Below are positions 54,721-64,000 of a stretch of DNA of 64,000 nucleotides, piece by piece (within the stretch, counting starts at the first letter, position 1; each line of letters starts with the position of its first letter). Location of the stretch: positions 868,001-932,000 of the forward strand of contig JAJGOT010000113.1 of assembly GCA_022457155.1 (NCBI GenBank), written 5' to 3'. Both the position numbers and the translations under genes were made by a program. Source of the DNA: Cladopsammia gracilis (Eukaryota; Cnidaria; Anthozoa; Scleractinia; Dendrophylliidae). The notes under the pieces were generated by a model. That model was not told the DNA's origin and searched no databases. It saw only the letters and a program-made list of their open reading frames with translations.

Positions 54721-55673
54721 AGCCACAGCGTACCGGTATTATATAATCAGATACCATGAAACTTCACCTTCAAAGCCATTCATTTCATTAATTAAATTCC
54801 CAGCTATTTTAGTTTTGTCTTTACAGAATTTTAATTTTCAGGATCCAAGCTTGATAGCAGACAGAGTTGTAGCTTAATAAGCTATTCAACTTGTATAAAG
54901 TTAAATTGAAGTTTCTCTCAGTCAAGGCTATAATTTACCTTCTATTCGCTAAGTTTTAGAGCTGCGTAAACCTCGCTGTTTTCACTAAAACCTCCGTTGC
55001 CAATTTTAACAGTATAGCGACTGCTTCCTTCAGGGACTGCGAAGACCATTTTAAAGTGGTACGGCTTAAAATTCTGGCAATACAAAGAAATATTAAGGCA
55101 GCGTTTTCAACAGTTTTGTAAAGAAGCGGACATATTTCTGAAAGCACCGGACGTGAATTTTTTCTTTGCGCCGAACGCGCAAGCCACTTAGGGGAGTCTG
55201 GGGGCATGTCCTCCAGGAATTTTTAAAATGGAAGACTCAGAAACACCGTTTCAAAGACGGATCTGGGTGGGGGTGCAAGGGGTGCGCATTCCCCCCCCCC
55301 CCCCCCCCCCCCACACACACACACCCCGAGATGACCTGCATCTTTCTAATATAACTAGTATTCTGCAAAGAAAAGAAAAAAGCTATGCGGTTTATTCATT
55401 CCTTAGAGGTGCACCCCCTCCTAAGAAAAATCCTGGATCTGCCCCTGCGTTTCCAGTGTTTCTGGAACCCAGGAATCAGTTTCCCAAGCAAGGCTGCAGT
55501 TCAATCAAATTCTCTTTAAAAGTAAAATATTCAATGAAAATGGACAGTTGGTAGGGGAGGGGGAGGGAGAATGGCAACAACAGAATTTTCAGTTGTTTAC
55601 TCATTGCGAATTTATTTGATTTTCAAAAAACATAAGGCAACTGAGGTTGTAGTCCATTCATCAAGAGTGTAGT
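54721..55673. other. Non-coding; hAT-like terminal sequence
   Basis: TCCTGGATCTGCCCCTG at 55,430-55,446 is, read on the minus strand, CAGGGGCAGATCCAGGA, a familiar hAT terminal sequence. A poly-C run lies at 55,291-55,312. The 83-codon minus-strand frame at 54,956 has no motif. Confidence 0.4.
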
Positions 55674-55769
55674 CTATTCATCAAGGTCAGAACCAAAGGC
55701 TGAATCGTTACTGTCTGTGTCACTGTCCACCTCGCAAAGCCTAAGAGCAGCTGTGACTATTGCTACCTC
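55674..55769 (-). CDS. Candidate last exon, acidic C-terminus
   Basis: On the minus strand a strong acceptor (TGATTTCTTTCTCCCACAG) is followed by 31 codons and a TAG: EVAIVTAALRLCEVDSDTDS then NDSAFGSDLDE. A donor-like CCAGGTAAAGT lies upstream at about 55,893, and the sequence before it reads open in phase (SFLRSECQEGSRAFSKECQ). Possibly the end of a small gene or of a transposase gene. No family recognised. Confidence 0.35.
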   Translation of the reverse strand, partial: EVAIVTAALRLCEVDSDTDSNDSAFGSDLDE

Positions 55770-55899
55770 CTGTGGGAGAAAGAAATCAATAATTCTTACC
55801 AGGACTTTCGATTGCAGTTATTGAAGATCGGAAATTTTTAATGAAACTATCTAATTTTCCCGCTTATCGCATCAATAGTCAAAAATACTTTACCTGGCA

Positions 55900-58291
55900 C
55901 TCTTTTGAAAAAGCTCGTGATCCTTCTTGACATTCCGAACGGAGAAACGAAGAAAAATAGAACAACGTTTAAGTTAGCACAGTCAACGAGCAAACCACAT
56001 CCTTCCATACGTGCAAACATTTCTGTGTGGGCAAATCGCCCTAGTCCCGCTCATCCGTGTCCCTCATACGGTAGGAACGCCTATGACATTAACTGCTGCC
56101 GCACGGCCTTACCGGCCTTGGACGTAACGCACATATGCAAGAGTACAGAAGACGCGTTTTATTACTTTCAAGTAGTGAAATCCATATTTTTTCCATGTCA
56201 ACTGGAGACCTAGAAAATAAATCTCAGCAATAAAAGTGGTAGGGCGAACAAAATTTTACTGCTAAACGAATCCGATACGTATATTTAATAAATTGGATAT
56301 TATATTTCGTTATTTTCCTTAATTGATTATTCCTCAATTTATTATATTATCGGTCTTTTATGCCACTATTTCATTCAGGCAAGACAATAGTTTCAATTCT
56401 CCTCTCGAACCTCATCAGTTGCCCGCGCCGGTTTGTATTTACTAGTTACTCCTTTCAGTAGCAACGCATCTTTTTTTTTGAGAACGTTTAAACCATTCTG
56501 CTCGGCATAACTTTCAAACATCTATTTATACCCTTGGTATGAATCGAATTTCCTCGTTTTCTATTGATTTTTCAATAGAAATTTCGATCCTCTCCGCATT
56601 AAAAAAACTTACAAGATCACTGAGTCGTAGCGACTTCTACGAATTATTTACTCCTTACGATCACTTCATTTATCAGTCCGTGATTTAATATCAACGAAAG
56701 TCTGCTGTTCGAATAACTTATTATACTGTTGACACTGTTTCTTCATCACGACCGCAATAATCAATACTGCTACACTCCCGACACACCGCCCACCTAAACA
56801 CAAGTCAATAAAAAATGGCGCACTGCACGCGAGAAAACTCCGCGGTTCTCTCAAAATTACTACCTATGCCATTAAAAACCAATTACTATAACTGCGCCCA
56901 TAGCAAACGTGACCGAAAAATGACCACGTGATCACCATTTTCCCGCCATTTTCACGTCAAAATAAATAAAACAAGAGACTGAACTTACGACAAACAAAGA
57001 CAAAGAAAAAAAAAACATCAGTCTACCATTTGATTTGTCTTCATGGTTTTTGCTATTCATTTGCTATACATTTTTCACGCCACAACCCTTTACCCAAGCA
57101 CCAAGTGCACATTACCACAGCATCACTCTCCGACACTTTGCTCTACCTCTTTGATCGGTGTCCCTAATAAGAGAAATTAAAACGACCAATCTATAAAATG
57201 AGAAATAAAACTCACGTCACTGAAATTCAAACTACTGATTATTCTTCCAATTTTTTTTCCTTAAAAAACATCACAAGCCTAACACAAATCCTGCTCGTCA
57301 CTGAAACCATTTTAACCTATCTTTAGAATATTCAATAAGTCTACCCCAACTACGTCCCTCATAGACATTTCTCACCACCCTAGACGCAATAAGACCGCCG
57401 CCACCTAATACCTTTGACTATCAACATTCTTTTTTATTAACCTCACATTCTAACGCATTAACGAGATGGCTTTAAGAGCCCTTTGATTCATATCCAAAAC
57501 ACATCACGCTCATACAAAGCCTTTGAGCAAACTTTGTCTGAGTCACGTAGGGGGGCTTTGTATTTTAGTAATAATGCAAAGCACTATAGAATATACTTCG
57601 GAGCCAATCAGTACACACAAATTGCATAACAACTTATGCTATGACGAAAATAAAAGAAAGCCAAGAACCCTTAATCAACTCAAAAATTGTTTCATTATTC
57701 TACCAAATTACTATAAACAGCAAATACACGTTACATAAACAACCTTTGAATCAATTTATTAGACTACGCAGCAAGAATCAACGACAGCTACGCTACCCCT
57801 ATTAATTTATCTACTCTCAAATCTCCGAAACACTTGAAAATCCCGGAAGAGGACTCCCATATAAAAATGGCGGTAGTGCTCCTAGAGATTCAAGTACCTT
57901 ATAGGGTGTTTTTCAAAAATTTCCAGCGGGCACCCCCGTCATTTTATAAGTGAGCCCCCCCCCCCCCCCCCCCTTCATTTTTTCCTGAGTAAAACAAATA
58001 CTGATATAAGCATCCTTGACATAGACATGACCTTGGTCAAAGTAATTGTTGACATAAAGATCATGTTCTATTTCTCATTTAATTAAAATTGAAGTTTTCC
58101 AGCCTGTGTCATTCAAACTTGATTATGATTTTAACAGCAAATCTTATCACTGAAAGAACAATGAACGATAGAAGAAAATCACGTTTCATTAATGTTCCAT
58201 GTACAATGTAATTGCTCATCTCAAATTCTCTTTTCTCACTCTTCGGGGCGTTATGTTATCAAATAAACCATAAGTCATTTTTTCCCAACAG
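55900..58291. other. Long non-coding stretch
   Basis: AT-rich, with a poly-C run at 57,957-57,973. No gene or element end supported. Just before 58,292 the words ACAATGTAATTGCTCATCTC and AAATTCTCTTTTC resemble 47,327-47,365 (ACAATGTTATTGATCACCTC), suggesting a dispersed low-copy repeat. Confidence 0.35.
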
Positions 58292-58457
58292 ACTAGAGAT
58301 CCCAACGGCAGAAGTCTACGCTTGGTTATCGGAAGCGGCTCAGCATAATTCGTTGAAATATCACATTGCAAATGATCAATTTGATCCAACAAAATTGAGG
58401 GAATACATTCCCAAATTCTGCATGTATTACAAAGCAGAAAGCTTTCCACTAATTTAA
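58292..58457 (+). CDS. Candidate last exon, unknown protein
   Basis: A good acceptor (TCATTTTTTCCCAACAG) precedes 54 codons ending in TAA: EIPTAEVYAWLSEAAQHNSL, KYHIANDQFDPTKLREYIP and FCMYYKAESFPLI. The composition is protein-like (balanced, few Leu/Ser runs) and there are no stops. The preceding exon is not identifiable nearby. Family unknown. Confidence 0.4.
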
Positions 58458-59788
58458 GCTGTTCTGTCTAGTGTAGAAACTCTCTTCTCTGCAGAATCGA
58501 GACCTCTTTGTTCTCGCGCTTCGCGCTCGTGTCTCGCGCTACGCGCTCGCGAACCAAAACCCGCTTGAGCGCCCCCAATAATGCCTGTTATGCAGGCTAC
58601 ATTATCGCCGAGACAAGACCGAGAAGAATGGCTCGTTTTAGGCGTACTTTGTCTCGTTCAATGCAGGCCGTAAAAATCACTTCAGGCCGGATTCTCGCTA
58701 TGTCAGGCTACAATTTTTCGTACGGGTTTCACCCTTTTTAATCTATTAATACCAGCTACTAGAAATAGGTCAGTGTCTTTTAAAACCTCTTTAAACGCTC
58801 ACAAGACAATTCACCCTTCACGCTTTCCTCCCACACCGCTATAAACAAATACCCTTTACACAAACAACCTTTTAATCAATTTATTAGCATACGCACATCC
58901 CCATTTACTTCACCTACACCACATATTAACTTATCTACTCTCAAATCTCCAAAATCCGGGGGGTGGAGACTTCTACATAAAATTTACAATTAGTAGCTCT
59001 TAACGATAAAACTTCTTTTCAACCATGCGCATCTAACGAAATTCTAAAAGGACACCCCGTCATTTTCATATGGCGGACTCCCCCCCCCCCCCCCCGGCGT
59101 GTCAATAAGTGACTACGAAACAGCGTTCATTTTGTATATTGGACAGGCTTGGCAACAAGCCAGCCCAATCAAAGTCAGAAAGCTTCCCAATACAGTAAAT
59201 AGACGTTTTAAAATTACAAAGTTCAATTTTGTAACATTAGAAGGCTAGTGCACATGACAGCCAGTTTCAATCTATTCCCAAGAGACTAACAGGACGCATT
59301 CAGATCACGTACACTACATGGCTGTTCGCAGAAAACATTTCAAATCATATTTGTAGGCTATAGAAATCTTCACTATGCAGGAGAGACATTCAACAGTAGG
59401 GCGGTTATCGAATTAAAAAATTATTTGCCGAGGCATATTTCAAAACAGCGTGCTAGATATGATATGAACTTGGGCCCGCATAATTCTTCAGCCTGATGAA
59501 GCTCAAAATAGCACTGCCTGATTGAAATAGTTCAAATAGTGAGTGCTTGAACTTTTGATAAATTATGGCAAAATAAACTGCTCACGTAGTTTTGTGTTGT
59601 TAGGTTTGTCTAAGGTCTTAGTTCAATACATCAGGCTATGAATATAAGGCTTTGTCAGACCACAAACGTACGCTCGCTATGAGCGCGTTGTTACAACAAA
59701 TCTAAAAAGAAAATATTTCAAGTCATATATTCTAAATATTATTTTAAAATTTCGAGGTAAGAGAACAGCTCAGCGCTAGACTCTCCGT
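58458..59788. other. Non-coding stretch; possible LTR of the downstream element
   Basis: GCTCGTGTCTCGCGCTACGC-type inverted words at 58,520-58,555 and a poly-C run at 59,080-59,094. The part beyond 59,200 may contain the 3' LTR of the minus-strand gypsy element, but I could not match it to a second LTR. Confidence 0.3.
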
Positions 59789-60835
59789 TCATTCAAGGCT
59801 TAATGGTGGTCGGCTGATTCTTTGCGACTGCCTAGTAGGTGCTCCATCTGCAGCATTGTCTAACACCAGCTCCGGTTGATCCTGACCTTCTGTTTCATGC
59901 TCTGAATTCCCGTCATCAGCTTGATAGGTATTAGCATCTTGTTCTGCTAACTTCGGGGCAAGTCCGCTGTTACCTTCAACTTGACAACCTGTATCAGTAA
60001 ACTCGCAAAATTGTTGTAGTTGATAAGGTGTTAAGGTAGGAATATCTTCATCAGTAGGACCGGTGTTCTCCTCTCGTGGAATCTGTCGCCTGCTGGTGGA
60101 CCTATAGGCGCGTTGGCGACTTCTGGCGGATTTGGTTTGAACTTCAACAGGCAAGGAGCAAAGTAGAAAGAGGTTGCGATGCAGAACTCTGGATCTCCCT
60201 TCCCCGTTCTCTGGTTTGACTTCATAAACAGGCATATCTTTCCTTTTGTGAATTACAACGTAGACCTGCTGTTCCCAGTAGGCTCGTAGTTTTCCTAGGC
60301 CACCTCGCTCAGTTATGTTCCTCACAAGCACACGATCTCCTTCACACAACTCTGTATGTCTTACTTTCTTGTCGTACTGCTATTTACCACTTTCAGAACT
60401 TCTCGTTGCATTAGCAGAGGCCAAGTCATACGCTTCGTCCATTGCACGTCGCCAGTGCTTGACATATTCAGGATATGTTGCGAATCCTGCAGGAGGTTTT
60501 AGACCAAACAAGATGTCGATTGGGAACCTTGGGGTTCTTCCATATACTAGGTAGAATGGTGCAAAGCCCGTGGAGTCATTGAGAGTACAATTACATGCAT
60601 GGACTACCTTGTTAAGATGTTCACGCCATCGAGACTTCAGTTTTTCGGGTAGAGCACGAAACATTGATAGGAGAGACCGGTTGAAACGTTCCACCTGGCC
60701 GTTTCCTTGGGGGTGATAGGGAGTTGTCCGTGAATATTTAATTCCGCTAAGTTTCTCAAGGTTATAAAACAACTTGTTTTCGAATTCTCCTCCCTGATCA
60801 TGGTGTACGGTCTCTGAAAACTGAACCTCATGATG
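59789..60835 (-). pseudogene. Integrase, second half, of the gypsy-type element
   Basis: HHDQGGEFEN (second catalytic Asp), GIKYSRTTPYHPQGNGQVER (with the catalytic Glu), LNKVVHACNCTLNDSTGFAP and FYLVYGRTPRFPIDILFGL are the classic end of a Ty3/gypsy integrase core. One in-frame TAG at 60,380-60,382 interrupts before CEGDRVLVRN, the usual SH3-like C-terminal region. The protein tail is long and acidic. The first catalytic Asp is missing because of the deletion ending near 60,835. Confidence 0.85.
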
Positions 60836-61009
60836 GTTTAACAGGTCCTTAATGTACTGTTTCATCTTTGGATAGAGTGGACTAGGGACTGAGATGTAGT
60901 TCTTTTGAACTAGTCGGTGATCCGTCAAATTAATGTCCATTTCAAGATCAGGAAGGCAGCCAACGTCTTCATCGCTGGTTGACAATGACGCATGTTCTTC
61001 CCTAAGCAT
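60836..61009 (-). pseudogene. N-terminal edge of reverse transcriptase fused to integrase
   Basis: LEMDINLTDHRLVQKNYISV then PSPLYPKMKQYIKDLLN is the stretch just before the RT fingers in gypsy elements (H-I-x-L-x-D-x-x-P-x-R...Y-R). The frame continues without a break into the integrase, so a deletion joined the two in phase. Confidence 0.75.
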
Positions 61010-61522
61010 TTTTTTCAGCTGAAATCCACTGATTGTTGTCTAATCCACTTAGATCCACTGCAGGGAGAGGATTTCCACCTTCTACATCCTGCTGTCTGGA
61101 AACAGTTAGTTTTGACGATTCTTGAGGTAGACGTTCCGTAACACATTCATGGCCACCCTTGGCCTCATTTCCACTGAGACTCACATGTGCTGCTGTCACT
61201 GATTTAATTGCCTGATAAACTCCCAGTGTTGTACCCTTCTTAATATAAGTTTTATGTCATCGCTTGTCCCATTGTGTATAGCTACTTGCATCTTGAACTT
61301 TTTTCCTGGTTTGATGTTGAGAAGGGTCTCATTGACCTCTAATCCCTCCGGCCACTGTGCTAAAATGTCCGGTTCAAATAACACTGGAGTGAGCTTTTCC
61401 ACAGGTCCTGTTTTTGCAAGGCAATTGACAATAACTGTTTCATGTTTAGGAACGACAACATCTTTTCGTGCAGTTTTCACATTACAAATACATCTCCGAA
61501 TGAAATTGGCAAGGACATCCAA
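61002..61522 (-). pseudogene. Protease-RT linker of the gypsy-type element
   Basis: Frame with RKDVVVPKHETVIVNCLAKT then LTPVLFEPDILAQWPEGLEV and FKMQVAIHNGTSDDI, a beta-rich segment seen between retropepsin and RT in many invertebrate gypsy-like polyproteins. A further piece (61,199-61,002) is low-complexity. Confidence 0.55.
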
Positions 61523-61891
61523 TTTTGTCCTGTGTTTTCTCTAGGAAAACTCTCATAAATGGCTGGCATTGCATTCTGGTTCTGGCTTACTAAGTGTTCA
61601 ATAACATTGTATCCCAAAATAGAACAGTCAAGGTTCTCTGAAATCACCAAAAGTGGAACTAACATTTCTTTTGGGCCACTGCCACTGTCAGAAGTGCTTA
61701 ATTTTAAATGGGCTCCCACCCACCCAATCTAAGGGATCCTGGTCCCATTGACGACTTTCAAGTTCAAACTTATGTCCAGAAGTTCTGACAATTGTCAAAT
61801 AGCCATGTTTCCTAGTTTCTGCTGAAGTTAGTTGACCGGTATTATGGACACCTGGGCACCAGTGTCCACAACATGTCAAATTCACAGTCAT
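61477..61891 (-). pseudogene. Retropepsin region of the gypsy-type element
   Basis: In a shifted frame at about 61,875-61,845 the minus strand reads VDTGAQVSIIP, the Asp-Thr-Gly-Ala active site. Later segments include LDWVGGSPFKIKHF, then PLLVISENLDCSILGYNVIE (61,719-61,477), the end of the retropepsin fold with its I-L-G-x-N signature. At least two shifts. Confidence 0.7.
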
Positions 61892-62228
61892 TGAGCCGGC
61901 ACTTCACCATACACTTCTTGCTAACAAGTCCAATAACTTTAGAATGCTCACTTGGGGTTAAATGACTAATACAAGCTGGGTCACTGAACTCCTGAAACTC
62001 ACAGTTACTTAGGTCACTTATAGCCTGACAAAGTACCTTATGTTCCTTCCAGTACGCCTTCTGGCATTCCACAGAACAGTACCACACACTCTGACATTGC
62101 TTACTCTTCTTAAGTTGCTCCTGTCCTTCTCTCTTGCAACAGTGATTACACAGGTGAGACTTTGATGGATTTACAACTGCTTCCCGTCTCGCGCAAGCGG
62201 TCGTCTCCCGTTTAGTGACTTTCGACAC
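61842..62228 (-). pseudogene. MYND zinc-finger segment in Gag-Pol
   Basis: CNHC, then QCQSVWYCSVECQKAYWKEH and KVLC match the MYND pattern (C-x2-C ... Y-C-x3-C-Q-x3-W-x2-H-x3-C), with one metal-binding Cys of the second pair apparently replaced by Ser (KKSKQC, where LKKCSRC is usual). MYND fingers bind Pro-rich peptides in host regulators and are unusual in a retroelement polyprotein. Position: between the CCHC knuckle and the protease. Confidence 0.75.
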
Positions 62229-62389
62229 CCTCTAGCAAAATGAGAATCGCTACCACACTTGAAGCAGTGATCACAATATTCTTTCTTTCCTTCAAAACAG
62301 CTTGAACACAAAGGCGGTCTCCTTCTTTCGACCCATTTACCCGGGAGAACATTGTTCTTACTGTCCTTCTTTCTCACCTCTCCCCTCAA
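62171..62389 (-). pseudogene. CCHC zinc-knuckle segment of Gag
   Basis: CFKCGSDSHFARGC is an exact C-x2-C-x4-H-x4-C knuckle, preceded by CSSCFEGKKEYCDHC (two further CxxC pairs). The frame shifts immediately after, toward the MYND segment. Confidence 0.8.
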
Positions 62390-62432
62390 TGCCTCAACCT
62401 CTGACTTAATTGTATTAATAGCTGCTACAAGG

Positions 62433-63053
62433 TCACTCTCTGGGAGTCATTATTTTGTTTACTTTCATCTCTTTGCATGAATCAGACACTGTGGCAACTG
62501 ATGCTGCTTGAGGCTTAGATTTGCTGCTGTTTCTAAACCTTTCTTTTTGTGATGAAGTTGCCAGACTCATCTGTTGAATTAACACCTCATGTTTCACAAT
62601 TGGATTCTCTAGGAACGAGCGGATCTTAGCACGAATGCTCTCATCCTGCAAGCCAGCCTCCACCGATCGAAGGAAAAGACGCTGTATGTGACCTGGGTCA
62701 TACTGTAGAGAGTTGTCATCAATTTCATCACCACATGCAAAAGGAATTTGTTGCCTGAGATCCAGGGCATTCATCAAAAATGTCTGGGGTGATTCCTTTG
62801 GTCCTTGGCATAATAATGCTAGGGTTTGATACAGCTCTGATGTATTCTTTGCACCATAGTGGCTACGAAGAACATTTTTCAATTCATCCAATTTCAAATC
62901 TTTGTATGTGTCCAGGTAACTCCTCAGTAGCAATCCTGGTGTAATGGAACAAATGCCACCATCCACAATTTCGCTGTCAGTATAACCTTGTGCCACCCCG
63001 ACTTGAATCTGACTTGCTAGCGATGACAAACTTACTTTATCCTTTTGCTCAAG
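62433..63053 (-). pseudogene. Gag capsid-like ORF of the gypsy-type element, 5'-truncated
   Basis: About 205 codons to a TAA at 62,433. LLRSYLDTYKDLKLDELKNV, LALLCQGPKESPQTFLMNAL and LRQQIPF are typical of retroelement capsid C-terminal domains (Q-G-x-x-E-S-x-x-x-F). The start is lost at the 63,053 junction. Confidence 0.7.
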
Positions 63054-63381
63054 CCAGGGGCGTAGCTACCTCTACGCACGTCATCGCCAGAAATCTCGAA
63101 CCAAATTGGGCGGAGATCATTTGTGACTCACTCGACCATATCAATAGGATTGTATTGTATTTCAGAATATCTGATTGGTCGGGTGGCGAAATGGATCTGT
63201 CTGCCTGTCGCGCAATATTTTTTGACCGCTCGCGTGTAGGGGAAAAAGCGCTTTTTCTTCGCTAAACAAGGTTTCTTTAGCTATTTTTTTGGCAACAAAA
63301 GCGAAGCTTAATACACAAATAAAACGACGTCGTCTATCGAAGGCTTAGCAAACACAGCAAAACATTACATTCGTCAAGACG
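63054..63381. other. Possible hAT-type element end
   Basis: CAGGGGCGTAGCTACC at 63,054 resembles hAT terminal sequences; the second end was not found. No ORF of interest. Confidence 0.35.
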
Positions 63382-64000
63382 TTACATTCGGCCGTCTAAC
63401 CTTACCCTGATTAGCCTATCACTTATGGGTTCCCATTCCATAAGAGATTTGGCTGTTTTCTTGTTTGCAATGAGAGCTACACCACTGGAGTGTGCACTTC
63501 TTTTCCAGAGAAAAGGATAGTTGAGCCATCGCTTATCACCATACGTCCTGAACCAGTCCATCGGCACTCGCTCACACCGAGGATGTCCAGTTTATAGTTG
63601 TGCATTTCCTTGATGTCTTGTGCTGTCTTCGACGTTGCGAACATGGTGCAGAAATTCCATGTTCCAAGACGGCTCGTAATTTGGGGTTCTAGAAAACTCT
63701 TGTTCAATCTCCTGACTTTCTGTGATGGGCTTTCATCTGGGGCTGTCATGGTGCCAAAGATTTGGCTGGAGTCACCTATTGGACACCTGGTTCTTGTACT
63801 TTGCGTTGTTGCAGGTCCTGTAACAGGATGTTGTTTTCCGGGATGGGATTGTTGGCCCCACGCCCAACCCCCAACCTGGAGGATCAGGTACAGCTTTTCA
63901 TCTGACCTCTCCCCTGTAACCTGCCTTGCATGGTTAAACCTACCCGCGTCGGTTTAGCTCACAAGGCACACAAGCTCCCACCTCGTGAAGGTAGCAGCAC
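63382..64000 (-). pseudogene. 5' part of a second APE-type LINE (endonuclease), partial
   Basis: Minus strand, entering from the right edge. 63,749-63,477 reads LGTWNFCTMFATSKTAQDIK, LDILGVSECRWTGSGRM and DGSTILFSGKEVH, the start of an APE-like endonuclease. A frameshift leads to SSGVALIANKKTAKSLMEWE then PISDRLIRVR (63,567-63,382), where the copy ends. GC-richer DNA at 63,750-64,000 is probably its 5' UTR. Different from the LINE at 31.6-36.1 kb in sequence but of the same general type. Confidence 0.8.

Larger units (their letters stand above)
59789..63053 (-). mobile_element. Internally deleted Ty3/gypsy-type retrotransposon with MYND finger
   Basis: Minus-strand parts in order: Gag-like ORF (63,053-62,433), zinc knuckles (62,389-62,171), MYND finger (62,150-62,030), retropepsin (about 61,880-61,480), linker, the beginning of RT (about 61,009-60,836), then directly the middle of the integrase and its C-terminal region to 59,789. 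The catalytic RT, RNase H and first part of the integrase are gone. Frames shift several times. At 63,054 the sequence becomes CAGGGGCGTAGCTACC, a hAT-like end, so the 5' LTR and Gag start are cut off. Confidence 0.8.

Overview
This is a eukaryotic window, most likely from an anthozoan cnidarian such as a reef coral. It is AT-rich and gene-poor. Splice-site-like signals are present, and there is no operon, no rRNA or tRNA gene and no CRISPR array. At the left edge lies the last piece of a CHAT-domain protein of the TPR-CHAT type that is greatly expanded in cnidarians. The organism call is inference from these traits, not proof. Almost everything else is transposable-element DNA in many states of decay, plus three large repeat structures.

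Layout. 1-5.6 kb: CHAT-protein tail and 3' flank, then short hairpin elements. 5.59-8.71 kb: a complete small LTR retrotransposon (156-bp LTRs, 4-bp target duplication) with a Gag-like ORF, a retropepsin-like region and an unrecognised C-terminal region, but no visible reverse transcriptase. 9.9-16.9 kb: a cluster of palindromic MITEs, a CR1/L2-like LINE tail, a tRNA-derived SINE split by a MITE, and a TTAA-flanked element nested in a pogo/Tc1-like element. 17.2-18.9 kb: a hAT (ZMYM1-like) transposase pseudogene on the minus strand.

19.08-28.81 kb: a 9.7-kb nearly perfect inverted repeat. Each arm carries, from the outside in, CRE-like TGACGTCA sites, A/T-rich repeats, a C-rich minisatellite, a TATA box with short ORFs transcribed outward, a G-rich (GGTATTAGG-type) minisatellite, and a 12-bp GGGCCACTCATC array that meets its mirror image at about 24,082.

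30.2-47.1 kb: two diverged copies of a segment with a possible 53-nt exon flank other material. That material is a minus-strand APE/RT LINE, interrupted exactly at RT motif A by a Harbinger-like element with 27-bp terminal repeats; a tRNA-SINE; and a tandem array of about 1.77-kb units (36.5-44.7 kb), each with exon-like ORFs behind good splice acceptors. The right copy is split by a TA-flanked element that itself holds a second element with three tandem AAGATGGCGG motifs.

47-59.8 kb: mostly non-coding, with a broken cysteine-peptidase-like fragment, a second hAT pseudogene, another SINE, a 210-bp CT microsatellite in the middle of a palindrome, a 1.06-kb foldback element and two candidate terminal exons. 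59.8-63.05 kb: an internally deleted Ty3/gypsy-type element on the minus strand, with Gag, a CCHC knuckle, a MYND finger, a retropepsin and the end of the integrase. 63.4-64.0 kb: the 5' part of another LINE.

No intact host gene lies inside the window. What can be read is a history of nested insertions and local duplications. The most unusual objects are the giant palindrome with outward promoters, the exon-bearing tandem array, and the two retroelements with non-standard domain content.
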